From Tautonia plasticadhaerens (GTDB lineage: Bacteria > Planctomycetota > Planctomycetia > Isosphaerales > Isosphaeraceae): a DNA stretch of 64,000 bases. Below are positions 25,550 through 35,041 of the stretch, piece by piece. The DNA lies in NCBI RefSeq assembly GCF_007752535.1, contig NZ_CP036426.1, positions 7,378,001-7,442,000 on the forward strand, in the 5' to 3' direction. The position numbers were made by a program, and so were the translations under genes. How positions within the stretch are numbered: position 1 is the stretch's first letter; each line of letters begins with the position of its first letter. The notes under the pieces were generated by a model that worked only from the letters and a program-made list of their open reading frames with translations, searched no databases and was not told the origin of the DNA.

Positions 25550-28500
25550 TCAGGTGCCGAGCGGCCCGGGCCCTCCCAGGTGCTCCAATGCGAGGTCGAA
25601 CAGCCCGGCCCAGCGTCCCGAGGGGATCGGTCGGGGCCGCCCCTCCGGGGCATCCGGGATCACGAAGGGGGCCGCCCGACGGGCCGCGGACCCGAGCCCC
25701 TCGGATCGGGAGGCGGCCTCCTCGACGCCGCCCTGCACGCGGAACAGGCCGGAGAACGGGGGCAGGGCGATTGTCCCGGGGCCGCCGAACGGTTCGGTCC
25801 GGGTCGGGGCGCCGATCGAGGGGATGATGCCGAACCGGCTGAAGCCGTTGTCGGGGCTGTAGCCGAAGACGGCCAGGTCCGTCACGCCGTCGCCGTCGTA
25901 ATCCCCGCCGACGGGCACGTCGGCCGGGCCCCCGAACGGGAGCATCAGGGTCGGCCGGCCCGAGCTGTGGAGGACGCCGAACCGGGAGGAGCCGTCGATC
26001 GGGCTGTCGCCGAAGACGGCCAGGTCCGTCACGCCGTCGCCGTCGTAGTCGCCGGCGACGGGCACGTCGTCCGGGCCACCGAAGGGTTGCGTCAGGGTGG
26101 GACGGCCGCCGCTGAAGACCACGCCGAATCGGGAGAAGCCGTTGACCGGGCTGAAGCCGAAGACGGCCGGGTCGTCGGCGCCGTCGCCGTCGTAGTCGCC
26201 GACCACGGGGAAGTCCCGGATCCCGCCGAAGGGGAGGGTGAGGGAAGCCCTGCCCGAGCTGTAGACCACGGCGTAGCGGCTGAAGCCGTTGTCGGGGCTG
26301 TAGCCGAAGACGGCCAGGTCCGTCACGCCGTCGCCGTCGTAATCCCCGCCGATCGGGAAGTCGAAGGGCCCCCCGAAGGGGGAGGCGCGGTGCCCGCCGT
26401 CGCTCGACCGGATGTATTGCAGCACCGAGAAGCCGAGGTCGGGGCTGTAGCCGAAGACGGCGGGGTCGGTGGTGCCGTCGCCGTCGTAGTCGCCGTCGAT
26501 GGGGAAGGAACCCGGGCCTCCCAGCTCGACCACCCGCACGGCGCCGTCGGAGGACCGCCGGATCTCGAATCGGCCGACGCCGTCGACGACGGCGAAGGTC
26601 GCCAGGTCGCTGATGAAGTCGCCGTCGTAATCGGCCGGGACTGCCCGGGGGCGGACCGAGAACCGCGCCGAGCCGGACCCGACGCCCGGGTTGCCGGCCG
26701 GGTCCCGGACCGCCGTCGCGTCGACGACCAGCTCATAGGCCCCCCGGCCCGAGGTCGCCCCCCCGAGCCCCTGGAGCCGATACGCCCCCGCCAGGCCCGG
26801 TTCCGGCTCGATCGTCGCCCCCGGTCCCAGCGGCACCACCTCCCCTCCCCGGGAGAGCCGGGCCGCGTCGAGGAGCAGGGACGGGTCGATCGGCTCGCTG
26901 AACTCCACCCGGAGCGACTCCACCCCCCGTCGCCTGCGACTGGGGTCGGGCTGCTCGACCGAGACCAGGCGGGGGGCGGTCCGGTCGACGACGAACCCGA
27001 CCGAGATCCTCCCCGAGCCGACGTTGCCGAGCGGGTCCCGCACGCCCGAGGCCTCGGCCGTCAGCTCGTAGAGGCCGTCGATCCCGGTCGCGTCCCCCAG
27101 CCCGAGGATCCGGAACCGGGCCGGGGCCCCGGCGACGGGCTCGATCGTCACCCCTGGGCCCAGCGGCACCACCTCCCCCCCCCTCGACAGCGAGAGCGAG
27201 AGCGACCCGTCGAGGACGCTCTCGGGCGCGACCGCCTCGGAGAAGGCCACCTCCACCGACTCGACGGGCGTCGCCCTGGGAGACGGGTCGACCGGGCCGA
27301 GCCGGTCGAGGCGGGGGCCCGTCGCGTCGACCCGGAACGCGACGGTCAGGGTGCCGACGCCCGGGTTGCCGGCCGGGTCCCTCGCGGACGAGGCGTCGAC
27401 CGTCAGCAGGTAGGAGCCGTCGAGCCCCGTCAGGGGCCCCAGGCCGAGGATCCGGTAGTCCCCCGGCCCCTCGGCGACGGGCTCGACCCCCACCCCGTCC
27501 CCCAGCGGCACCACCCCGCCGTCCCGGAGGAGGACCAGGCCGTCGAGCAGGCCGATCGGGTCGATGGGCCCGCTGAACCGGAGCGCGACGGTGTCGACGG
27601 GGACGTTCCGGGGGCTGGGGGCCACCGGGCCGAGCCGGAGGAAGACCGGCGGGCCCGATTCGGTCCGGAGCCGGGCGACGCCGACGACCGAGCCGCCGAC
27701 CCCGTCGTCGACCCGGCCGGCGACGACCAGGCGGCCGGCCGGGTCGAGGACCGCACCCCGGGCCCGGTCGTTGTCCAGCGGCCGGGGGCCGAGGTCGAAC
27801 CGGATGAGGGCCAGGCCGCCGTCGCCGAAGCCGACGTCGGGCCGGCCGGAGGGGTCGAGCCGGATCGCGCCGAAGTCCGAGTCGCCGTCCGAGTCCCGGG
27901 CCGTCCCGGCGACAAGGATCCGGCCGTCGGGCTGCAAGGCCAGGGCCGAGGCGAAGGCCAGGGCCCCGGCCCCGACCGGGTGGTCGACCCGCCCTGCGAC
28001 GCCGAAGGAGACGTCGGGGGAGCCGTCGTCGAGCAGGCGGACGAGCCCAAATCGACTCCCCGCCCCGGCCACGTCGACCGTCCCGGCGACGAGGATCCGG
28101 CCGTCGGGCTGCGACGCCAGGGCGGCCGGCAGGTCGTCCCGGTCCATCGGCAGCTCCCCCAGGTCGAAGCCGATCACGACCCTCCCGTCGCCGGAGGGGC
28201 CGAAGGAGGGGACGGGGAGGCCCCGGGCGTCCAGCCGGGCGACGCCGAAGTCGGCATGGCCGTCGGCCGTCATGACCGGCCCCGCCACGAGGACCGAGCC
28301 GTCGGCCCGGATCGCCACCGCCGAGGCGTTGTCGTCCCGGGTGGGGGCGCCCGGCCCGAGGTCGAAGCCGACGACCGCCCGGCCGTCGTCGCCGAAGCCG
28401 GGATCGGGGCGGCCATCGGCGTCGAGCCGCAGGATCCCGAAGTCGTTCTCGTCCCCCACGTCGTCGACCTGGCCGACGACGACGATCGAGCCGTCGGCGT

Positions 28501-29104
28501 CGACCGCCAGGGCCGTCGCCACGTCGTCCCGCTCGGCGAGGACCGGGCCGAGGTCGAAGCCGACCACGACCCTCCCGTCGCCCCCCGGGCCGAAGGAGGG
28601 GTCGGGCCGGCCGTCGGCGTCGAGCCGGACGACGGCGAAGTCGAGCTGGCCGCCGGGGCGCTCGACCTGGCCGACGACGAGGATTTGGCCGTCGGGCCGG
28701 ACCAGGACGGCCCGGGCCCGGTCGTCGACGTCGTCCCCGCCGCCGAGGTCGAAGCCGATCGTCGCCACCCCCCCGGAGCCGAAGGAGGGGTCGGGCCGGC
28801 CGTCGGCGTCGAGCCGGACGACGGCGAAGTCGTCGTTGCCGAGCCGGCCCACCGTGCCGGCCACGACGAGGCCGTCGTCGCCCAGGGCCGCCACCCCGGC
28901 CACCTCGGCCAGGCCGGCGACCTCGACCGTCGCCCGGCCGGGCAGGTCGACGCGGCCGAAGCCCGGGTCGAGCGAGCCGTCGAGCGGCAACCGGGCTTCC
29001 AGGCGCTCGACCGAGGCGACGAGCTCGGGGGCCCGATGCCGTCGCCGGCCGGGACGAGGGCCCTGGCGAAGGCCGGGGGGCGGGCCGATCGTCGAGGCAT
29101 CCAT
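25550..29104 (-). CDS. large surface protein: delta-60 repeats, Ig-like domains, FG-GAP repeats
   Basis: 1184 residues. The N-terminus has a LEPR-like export signature, ASVERLEARLPLDGSLD. About residues 40-470 hold seven delta-60 repeats (for example DGRPDPSFGSGGVATIGFDL and DGRILVAGTV), likely a beta-propeller. About 475-865 hold three bacterial Ig-like (Big_5) domains, each ending DPAGNPGVG or similar. About 880-1140 hold six FG-GAP/VCBS-like repeats (GDYDGDGVTDLAVFGYSPD) with calcium-binding Asp-rich loops. It is probably exported and structural or adhesive. The ATG at 29104 gives the natural N-terminus; its 3' end is 130 bases from the Gfo/Idh/MocA gene. Confidence 0.9.
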   Translation of the reverse strand: MDASTIGPPPGLRQGPRPGRRRHRAPELVASVERLEARLPLDGSLDPGFGRVDLPGRATVEVAGLAEVAGVAALGDDGLVVAGTVGRLGNDDFAVVRLDADGRPDPSFGSGGVATIGFDLGGGDDVDDRARAVLVRPDGQILVVGQVERPGGQLDFAVVRLDADGRPDPSFGPGGDGRVVVGFDLGPVLAERDDVATALAVDADGSIVVVGQVDDVGDENDFGILRLDADGRPDPGFGDDGRAVVGFDLGPGAPTRDDNASAVAIRADGSVLVAGPVMTADGHADFGVARLDARGLPVPSFGPSGDGRVVIGFDLGELPMDRDDLPAALASQPDGRILVAGTVDVAGAGSRFGLVRLLDDGSPDVSFGVAGRVDHPVGAGALAFASALALQPDGRILVAGTARDSDGDSDFGAIRLDPSGRPDVGFGDGGLALIRFDLGPRPLDNDRARGAVLDPAGRLVVAGRVDDGVGGSVVGVARLRTESGPPVFLRLGPVAPSPRNVPVDTVALRFSGPIDPIGLLDGLVLLRDGGVVPLGDGVGVEPVAEGPGDYRILGLGPLTGLDGSYLLTVDASSARDPAGNPGVGTLTVAFRVDATGPRLDRLGPVDPSPRATPVESVEVAFSEAVAPESVLDGSLSLSLSRGGEVVPLGPGVTIEPVAGAPARFRILGLGDATGIDGLYELTAEASGVRDPLGNVGSGRISVGFVVDRTAPRLVSVEQPDPSRRRRGVESLRVEFSEPIDPSLLLDAARLSRGGEVVPLGPGATIEPEPGLAGAYRLQGLGGATSGRGAYELVVDATAVRDPAGNPGVGSGSARFSVRPRAVPADYDGDFISDLATFAVVDGVGRFEIRRSSDGAVRVVELGGPGSFPIDGDYDGDGTTDPAVFGYSPDLGFSVLQYIRSSDGGHRASPFGGPFDFPIGGDYDGDGVTDLAVFGYSPDNGFSRYAVVYSSGRASLTLPFGGIRDFPVVGDYDGDGADDPAVFGFSPVNGFSRFGVVFSGGRPTLTQPFGGPDDVPVAGDYDGDGVTDLAVFGDSPIDGSSRFGVLHSSGRPTLMLPFGGPADVPVGGDYDGDGVTDLAVFGYSPDNGFSRFGIIPSIGAPTRTEPFGGPGTIALPPFSGLFRVQGGVEEAASRSEGLGSAARRAAPFVIPDAPEGRPRPIPSGRWAGLFDLALEHLGGPGPLGT
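25881..26629 (-). repeat. tandem 147-base repeats encoding FG-GAP units
   Basis: A segment beginning with GTCACGCCGTCGCCGTCGTA recurs at 25881, 26028, 26175, 26322 and 26469 with an exact 147-base period (49 codons). A sixth, diverged unit is shifted to 141 bases. It is in frame within the surface protein, so each unit adds one Asp-rich repeat. Several units are nearly identical at DNA level, which points to recent duplication or gene conversion. Confidence 0.85.
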
Positions 29105-29657
29105 CGGATCGTTCCCGAATCGGGGCAGAATGGGGGGACGCTCGGGCGGCCGGGGTGGCACGAGGCGACCGGGGTCGGCCTCCGGAGGGCGATCGGGCCT
29201 CGGGGGGAGGGCCCTCGCCTCCGGGACGCGCCGCTCGGCCCTGCGGGCGTGCCACTCACGCCGATCGGCCGGGCCCGGGTCGCTCCTACATCGAGCGATC
29301 GGCCATCGGGCCGACCGGATGGACGGCGACTCCGGACCCCGGGGATCCCTCCCCGGCCGATTCCCCCGCGATCCGGGGCGGGCGGCCGGGCGGTCCGCCG
29401 GGTGAGCCCCTGTATCCTAGCGACCTCGGCCGCCGGCTCATACCGGAATTTCTGGAAGCCACGGGTCGGACCCGGGCGCCCGTTCCGGGCCGGCTTCGCC
29501 GTCGGGGACGGCCCGAGGGCCGGGGGGATACCGGGGCTTCGGCCGGGGACGTTACCATGGTCCCGTCGCCGGCCCCGACCGCCGGGCGGGGCCCTCGGGG
29601 TCGCCCGGCGGGCCTCCCCGGCCTGTCCCCTTCGCGCTCCCCGTCGGGCACCCTCCC
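29105..29657. other. gene-free spacer between divergent genes
   Basis: About 550 bases between the minus-strand surface protein and the plus-strand gene at 29658. It must hold both promoters. I see no convincing -35/-10 pair, hairpin or gene in it. Confidence 0.4.
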
Positions 29658-29972
29658 GTGATCGAACGCCTGCTGATCCCCTCCTGGAACGCCCCCCCCC
29701 GATCCGTCGACGACTGGTGCGAACGCCTGGGGGCCCTCGGGCACCCGCCGGGCCGCTCGAAGGGGGGGGCGGACGAGACCTGGCTCGTGATCGAGCCGCT
29801 CGGGCTCCGCCTGCTGGCCGTCCTCGAAGGCGGCACCCTCACCGCCCTCCACGCCGAGCTCGACGCCCCCGACCCCGGGCCCGCCCTCGCGCTGCTGGCC
29901 GAGGCCGCCCCCGGCCTGGACTGGGAAGTCCACGACGAGGACGACGACGAGGGCGAGGGCGGGCGGGGCTGA
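29658..29972 (+). CDS. hypothetical acidic protein, 104 residues
   Basis: Starts with GTG (29658): MIERLLIPSWNAPPRSVDDW. It looks like a small alpha/beta domain (ETWLVIEPLGLRLLAVLEGG, then LTALHAELDAPDPGPALALL) with an acidic tail DEDDDEGEGG. I recognise no family and the RBS is poor. Amino-acid composition and codon pattern look genuine. Confidence 0.6.
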   Translation: MIERLLIPSWNAPPRSVDDWCERLGALGHPPGRSKGGADETWLVIEPLGLRLLAVLEGGTLTALHAELDAPDPGPALALLAEAAPGLDWEVHDEDDDEGEGGRG

Positions 29973-30069
29973 TCGACCCGGCCCCGGGCCCGCCCAACGC
30001 TTCATCCGACCCGAACGCCCCCGGCCGGGGGCCGGGTCGGGCCGGGTCCCTTCCCTTGGCGGCCCCGGA

Positions 30070-30733
30070 TCAGCCCCGACGCCTTGACGCCCGGAGCGTC
30101 GAGAGCGGCCCGAGCGGGATGCCCGAGCCCGACGACCGGGCGGCCGAGCCGGTGCCGCCCCCCTGCCCCGAGTCGACCGTGGCCATCCCCGAGGCGATCA
30201 GGACGCGGTCGATCGCCGCGGCCCGGGCGAACAGCGGGGCGATCTCGCCGCCTCGGTACGCCTGGCCCCCCGTCCGGACGACCAGCCGGATCGGGCCCGG
30301 GGAGGCCGGGGTGTCGGGCGAGGCAGACTCCCGGAGCACCTCGGCCCGGTCGAGGTAGACGCCCCGGCCGAACCGGGCGACGAAGGCACCGCCGGCGACC
30401 CCGTCGCCGTCGCCGTCCAGCGCGAGCCCGCCCTCGCCGACCAGGCCCGACTCGCCCCCGGAGCGGACCTCCAGCCGGGCGAACGCCAGGTAGGGCAGGC
30501 GGAACCGGGGCTCCAGGGTGACGGCCCGGGAGTCCTCGTCGTAGGTCGCGGCGGCGATCGGCACGACCAGGTCGTCCCCGGTCCCCATGCGATCGTCGCC
30601 GCCGGGCAGGACGAGGCGGTAGGCGTCCGGGGCCTCGGCGGTCTCCGGGTCGACCGGGCCGTCGAAGGTCAGTACGATCCGGGTCGGGTCGGGCCCGACG
30701 CCGAACCGTTCCAGGTCGACGACCCGGGGGGGG
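30070..30733 (-). pseudogene. out-of-frame C-terminal part of the cyclophilin surface protein
   Basis: This stretch continues the protein of 30669-32525 but in another frame. From about 30733 downward it reads VVDLERFGVGPDPTRIVLTF, then DGPVDPETAEAPDAYRL and LDGDGDGVAGGAFVARFGRG, which is the C-terminal Ig-like (Big_5) domain usual in such planctomycete proteins. It has no start or RBS of its own. One extra base in the run of eight G at 30726-30733 would join the two parts. Confidence 0.7.
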
Positions 30734-32525
30734 TGGTGGGGGCGGGGGCCTCGGTGACGGTCGTCGTGTCGCTCGCCGAGACGGCGGCGATCCCCTGGGC
30801 CGACACCCGGGCGAGGGTCGAATACGTGCCGGCGGCCGTCGGCCGCGCCACGACGGTCACCGTCCGGCTCTCACCGGCGGCGATCGTGCCGACGGGGATC
30901 GTCACCTGGCCGGCGGCCTGGGCGGTGGGGGCGATCGTCGACGAGACGAAGGTCGAGCCCGCCGGCAGGGTCTGGAGCAGGGTCACGCCCTGGAGCGGTG
31001 TGGTCCCGGAGTTCCGGATGACGACCGAGTAGGCCACGTCCCTCCCCAGGGCCACCGCCCCGGGGGTGCCGACCACGCTCACCAGCAGCGGGGAGGACTG
31101 GGCCCCCACGACGGTCACGGTCGTCAAGGTGCTGGTGGTGGCGTCGTCCGGTCCGGTGACCGAGATCACCATGGGGAAGTTACCGTCCGAGCCGTAGGTG
31201 TGGGTGCCACGCACCTCGAACCCGCCGCCCTCGCGGCCGACGACCGTCCCGCCCGTGGTCGTCCCGTCCCCCCAGTCGATCGTCGCCGAGTAGTCGGAGG
31301 CCACGCCCCCGGCCGTCGCCGGGATCCGGGCCACGGGGACGTCCCGGAGCGCGACGCCTTCCGTGCCGGAGACCGGCACCCCCTCGATCGGCAGCGAGGA
31401 CGGGGCCACCGAGACGGTGATCTCCTGCGAGTCGTACGGGTTGGGGGTCGACCCCCGGCCCGTCGCCCCCTGCTGCCGGACGCCGACCCGGAGCGTCAGG
31501 TCCCCGGTGAACCCGGCCTGGGGGGTGACGGTCACCCGGTTGCCCGAGACGGCGACCGAGGCCCGGTCGGCGTTGGTCACGAGGGTGGCCTGGTACTCGA
31601 CCGGATCCCCCTCCAGGTCGGTCGACGAGAGGTCGAAGCCCAGCGGGACGCCGGAGACGGCCTGCTGGTCGGCGACCGGGCCGAGGATCGGCGGGTCGTC
31701 GGTGGCGTCGGCGACGACGTCGACGGCGATCGCCTCGGAGTCCGTCTCCCCGGTGCCGTCGCGGGCGGTGACGGTGACGACGGCCGCGTCGGCCCCCTCG
31801 TCGGCCCGGATCAGCAGGACGGAATCGGTGACGTTGGACACGATCCGGGCGTCGGAGATGACCACCGGGGTGGTCGGGCGGTCGTTCGAGCCGGTCGGCA
31901 CGTCGGCGATGGCCTCGGCGACGTCCTGACCCCGGACGAGCTGGCCGAGGATCGTGTGGTTGAAGTCCAGCGACCGTTGCGGGCCGAGCGTGACGAAGAG
32001 CTGGGAGCCGTTGGTGTCCTTGCCCGAATTGGCCATCGCCAGCTGGCCGCTCCCGCTGAAGATCGCCGAGGGGGCGAACTCGTCGTCGAACCGGAAGCCG
32101 GGGCCCCCGGAGCCGTCCCCCTCGGGGTCGCCCCCCTGGAGGACGAAGCCGGGGATCACCCGGTGGAAGGTCAGGCCGTCGTAGAAGCCGTCGTCGACCA
32201 GGTCGGTGATCTGCCGGACCGTCTCCGGCGCGAGGTCGCCGAAGAGCTGGAACTCCAGGTCGCCGAAGCCCTCGACCGAGAGCCTCAGGAAGGTCCCCCC
32301 CGCGCGGACCTCCGCCCGCACCCCCGAGGAGTCGCTGGCCACGGCGTACGTAATCGGGTCGCCGTCGGCGTCGCTGCCCCGGAGCGGCACGAACAGCGTC
32401 TTGCCCCCCGGCACGCTCACCGCCGGGATCGGCTCGATCACCGGGGCCGCCAGGAGCTGCCTCCCCTCCAGCGCCTCCACCGCCAAGCCCCGCCCCGTCC
32501 TTCGGCCGCCGGTCCGCCTCGCCAT
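30669..32525 (-). CDS. secreted cyclophilin-type peptidyl-prolyl isomerase with cadherin/PKD/DUF11-like domains (frameshifted at its 3' end)
   Basis: About 618 residues as written. It opens with a LEPR-like signature (GLAVEALEGRQLLAAP, 13-28). A cyclophilin domain lies at about 86-230, with LTFHRVIPGFVLQGGDP and the SQLFVTLGPQRSLDFNHTIL region. Cadherin-like (DLEGDPVEYQATL), PKD-like (SATIDWGDGTTTGGTVVG) and DUF11-like (AYSVVIRNSGTTPLQGVTLL) domains follow. I chose ATG at 32525 because GAGGAGG precedes it. The reading frame ends early (30669) after the run of eight G at 30726-30733; the true C-terminus lies in the adjacent frame. It likely folds or anchors exported proteins. Confidence 0.82.
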   Translation of the reverse strand: MARRTGGRRTGRGLAVEALEGRQLLAAPVIEPIPAVSVPGGKTLFVPLRGSDADGDPITYAVASDSSGVRAEVRAGGTFLRLSVEGFGDLEFQLFGDLAPETVRQITDLVDDGFYDGLTFHRVIPGFVLQGGDPEGDGSGGPGFRFDDEFAPSAIFSGSGQLAMANSGKDTNGSQLFVTLGPQRSLDFNHTILGQLVRGQDVAEAIADVPTGSNDRPTTPVVISDARIVSNVTDSVLLIRADEGADAAVVTVTARDGTGETDSEAIAVDVVADATDDPPILGPVADQQAVSGVPLGFDLSSTDLEGDPVEYQATLVTNADRASVAVSGNRVTVTPQAGFTGDLTLRVGVRQQGATGRGSTPNPYDSQEITVSVAPSSLPIEGVPVSGTEGVALRDVPVARIPATAGGVASDYSATIDWGDGTTTGGTVVGREGGGFEVRGTHTYGSDGNFPMVISVTGPDDATTSTLTTVTVVGAQSSPLLVSVVGTPGAVALGRDVAYSVVIRNSGTTPLQGVTLLQTLPAGSTFVSSTIAPTAQAAGQVTIPVGTIAAGESRTVTVVARPTAAGTYSTLARVSAQGIAAVSASDTTTVTEAPAPTTPPGSSTWNGSASGPTRPGSY

Positions 32526-32747
32526 CGTCGCACCCTCCTCGATGAGCCGCCGCGCCCGGGCCGCGATCACCTCGATCACGCGTACAGCATGCAACCAATC
32601 ATAATCACCGACGACGACGGTTCAAGGGGCTGGGCCGGTCGGGCCGGTCGGGTCGGTCGGGCCGGTCGACGATGCCCCGGTGCGGCAGGGCGGCGGGCCC
32701 GATATGATCGGGCGATCGGATACGCACCCGGGAGGAGAGGAGACGCC

Positions 32748-33989
32748 ATGAGCGCGAGGACGTTCTCGATGTTGTGCCGATCGGCCCTGGCCCTGCTCCT
32801 CGGGGCGGGGATGGCCCGGGCCGACGGCGAGTCGGGCTGGACGAAGCATGCGATCAACGACCGCAGCCCCTTCGAGGCCGCCGGGGCCCTGGACGTGGAC
32901 GGCGACGGCGTGCTCGACGTCGTCTGCGGCGAGACCTGGTACGAGGGCCCCGGGTTCTCCGAGTCCTTCAAGGTCCGGGACGTGGCGCAACAGGGCACCT
33001 ACTTCAACTGCTTCGCCACCCTGCCGGTCGACGTGAACGCCGACGGCCGGATGGACTACGTCACCTGCTCCTACTTCGGCCGGGACGTCGGCTGGGTGGA
33101 GAACCCCGGCGAGGCGGGCGCCCCCTGGACCTATCACGCCATCGACCAGCCCGGCCCGAGCGAGGCCGCCTGGCTCGTCGACCTGACCGGGGACGGCGTG
33201 CCCGAGGTCCTGCCGAACGCGGTGAACGTCGCCGTCTTCTACGAGCTGAAGGACCCCGGCCCGGCTGCCTCCTGGAAGAAGTACGAGCTGGGCTCCCAGG
33301 AGGCCGGGCACGGCGTCGGCACCGGCGACGTGAACGGCGACGGCCGGACCGACCTGCTCACCCCAAAGGGCTGGTTCGAGGCCCCGCCCGACCCCTCGGG
33401 GGAGTCCTGGGCCTTCCACCCCGAGTGGTCCACCGTCGGCGGCGAACAGGGGAAGAATACCGCCGCCGGCATCCAGATCCTCGCCCGGGACGTGGACGGC
33501 GACGGCCTCTCCGATGTCGTCTTCGGCATGGGCCACGACTACGGGCTCTACTGGCTCACGCAGCAGCAGGACGACGACGGCAACCGGACCTGGTCGGAGC
33601 CGAAGTTCATCGACGACACGATCCACCAGGCCCACACCCTGATGTGGGCCGACCTCGACGGCGACGAGGCCGACGAGCTGGTCACCGGCACCCGCATCTA
33701 CGGCCACGAGGTCGAGCCCGGCGACACCGACGCGCCGATCATCGCCTCGTATCGCTTCGACCGCGACTCCGGCGACTGGGAGCGGACCATCCTCTACCGG
33801 GGAGAGGCCGCGACAAATGCCCCCCCCCGGGACCGGGCCGCCGAGCGGGACGCCCTCAAGGACTTCCCCCGCGGGACCGCCGGCACCGGCCTCCAGATGA
33901 TGGCCGTCGACCTCGACGCCGACGGCGACGCCGACCTGCTCTGCCCCGGCAAGAGCGGCCTCTACTGGCTGGAAAACCCGGGGGCGTGA
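32748..33989 (+). CDS. secreted FG-GAP/VCBS repeat protein
   Basis: A 413-residue protein with a signal peptide (MSARTFSMLCRSALALLLGA, cleaved near ARADG). Asp-rich repeats recur: LDVDGDGVLDVVCGETWYEG, VDVNADGRMDYVTCSYF, GDVNGDGRTDLLTPKGW, RDVDGDGLSDVVFGMGHD, ADLDGDEADELVTG, DLDADGDADLLCPGK. They would form a seven-bladed propeller with calcium sites. The mature protein ends SGLYWLENPG. ATG at 32748 follows GGAGGAGAGGAG. This family is abundant in planctomycetes and may bind polysaccharide. It is transcribed away from the cyclophilin gene. Confidence 0.9.
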   Translation: MSARTFSMLCRSALALLLGAGMARADGESGWTKHAINDRSPFEAAGALDVDGDGVLDVVCGETWYEGPGFSESFKVRDVAQQGTYFNCFATLPVDVNADGRMDYVTCSYFGRDVGWVENPGEAGAPWTYHAIDQPGPSEAAWLVDLTGDGVPEVLPNAVNVAVFYELKDPGPAASWKKYELGSQEAGHGVGTGDVNGDGRTDLLTPKGWFEAPPDPSGESWAFHPEWSTVGGEQGKNTAAGIQILARDVDGDGLSDVVFGMGHDYGLYWLTQQQDDDGNRTWSEPKFIDDTIHQAHTLMWADLDGDEADELVTGTRIYGHEVEPGDTDAPIIASYRFDRDSGDWERTILYRGEAATNAPPRDRAAERDALKDFPRGTAGTGLQMMAVDLDADGDADLLCPGKSGLYWLENPGA

Positions 33990-34055
33990 GGGCCGTCGAG
34001 TCGGCCGAGGGCGGAGGCGTGACGGCCGCGTCGACCCGCCCTCCCCCGGCCCCCG

Positions 34056-34736
34056 TCAGCCTCTCCCCAACAGCCGCGCCGGGAACCTCCCCGGCGCGGG
34101 CCGGGGCCGGTAGGAGAAGAAGCCGTTCGAGGCGATCGAGGCCTCGAAATCCCCCCCGGGGACGCCGTCCCCGGAGGGGAGCGTGCGGCCGAACTCGCCG
34201 TCGAGCGGCCGGCCGGCCAGGTCCCGGACGCCCCCGGACCGGATCAGGAGCCGGTAGTTCCCCCGGGGCAAGGGCGCCCCGAAGTCGTAGGAGACCCCGA
34301 CGACCGGCGTGCCCGTCGGCCCCCCGGGGTTGACCGGCTCGTACACGGTCGGCAGGACCTGGGGCTCGCCGATCAGGGTGACCTCGCCGGGCACCACCAG
34401 GGGGGAATGCCTCCGGACGAGCCGCACGTTGCCGGGCAGCGAGGCCGGGTCGACCCCTCCCCCCTCGGCCCCCCGGAATTGCACCAGCAGCCGACCCGCC
34501 CGGGCGTTCAGCACGGCGGACTCGACCCGGAAGGTCGGGGCGAGCGGCGGCTGAAACCGGCCGACCTGGAGGAACCGCCTGGCCTCGGCCACGTCGTGCG
34601 CCATCAGGAACAGCGACCGGGCGGTCACGCCGCCGGACAGGAAGCTCCGAGGCTCCAGGCCCTCGACCGGGCCGGCCCGCCAGGCTCGTCGGCCCGGGCT
34701 CGGTCGACGGCTCGAACGCCACAGGCTCCGCGACAT
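34056..34736 (-). CDS. LEPR-signature surface protein
   Basis: About 226 residues from the ATG at 34736 (RBS GGGGAGGGG). The classical signature VEGLEPRSFLSGG appears at about residues 25-37. The rest is a beta-rich Ig-like (Big_5-related) domain: VRLVRRHSPLVVPGEVTLIG, GNYRLLIRSGGVRDLAGRPL and GDGVPGGDFEASIASNGFF. It looks exported and is one of three such proteins within 9 kb. Confidence 0.78.
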   Translation of the reverse strand: MSRSLWRSSRRPSPGRRAWRAGPVEGLEPRSFLSGGVTARSLFLMAHDVAEARRFLQVGRFQPPLAPTFRVESAVLNARAGRLLVQFRGAEGGGVDPASLPGNVRLVRRHSPLVVPGEVTLIGEPQVLPTVYEPVNPGGPTGTPVVGVSYDFGAPLPRGNYRLLIRSGGVRDLAGRPLDGEFGRTLPSGDGVPGGDFEASIASNGFFSYRPRPAPGRFPARLLGRG

Positions 34737-35041
34737 CGCCCCTCCCCCCACCGGTCGCCCGGCGTCGGCCGACGCCCCGGCCCGGGGCCCCGATGAGCCC
34801 CGACCCGGGGTCGGTGTCCCTCGGGAGTTCTCATCGCCCGATCGACGGCCCGGGTCCAGCGATTCGGGCGGCCGGTCATCCCCCTCGCCCTCAGATCCGG
34901 CGCGTCCGCCCGTCGCCCTCGGTCCCGACTTACGCTATCGTGGGAAATGACGCGGAGCGGCTCCGGCCCCGTCCTTGCAGGCTCGGGAGGGGCGAGACCC
35001 GACGCGAGGCCCATCGAACTCGAACCCGGGAGAGACCGACC

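Noticed and set aside
25881-26629. Evenly spaced repeats that could suggest a CRISPR array
   Set aside because: The repeats are in frame, encode FG-GAP units, and the spacers between cores are also similar, unlike unique CRISPR spacers.
25580-30358. A very long open frame on the plus strand opposite the surface protein
   Set aside because: It is the antisense shadow of the delta-60/FG-GAP gene: high GC keeps it free of stops. It is full of Arg, Pro and Gly runs with no domain.
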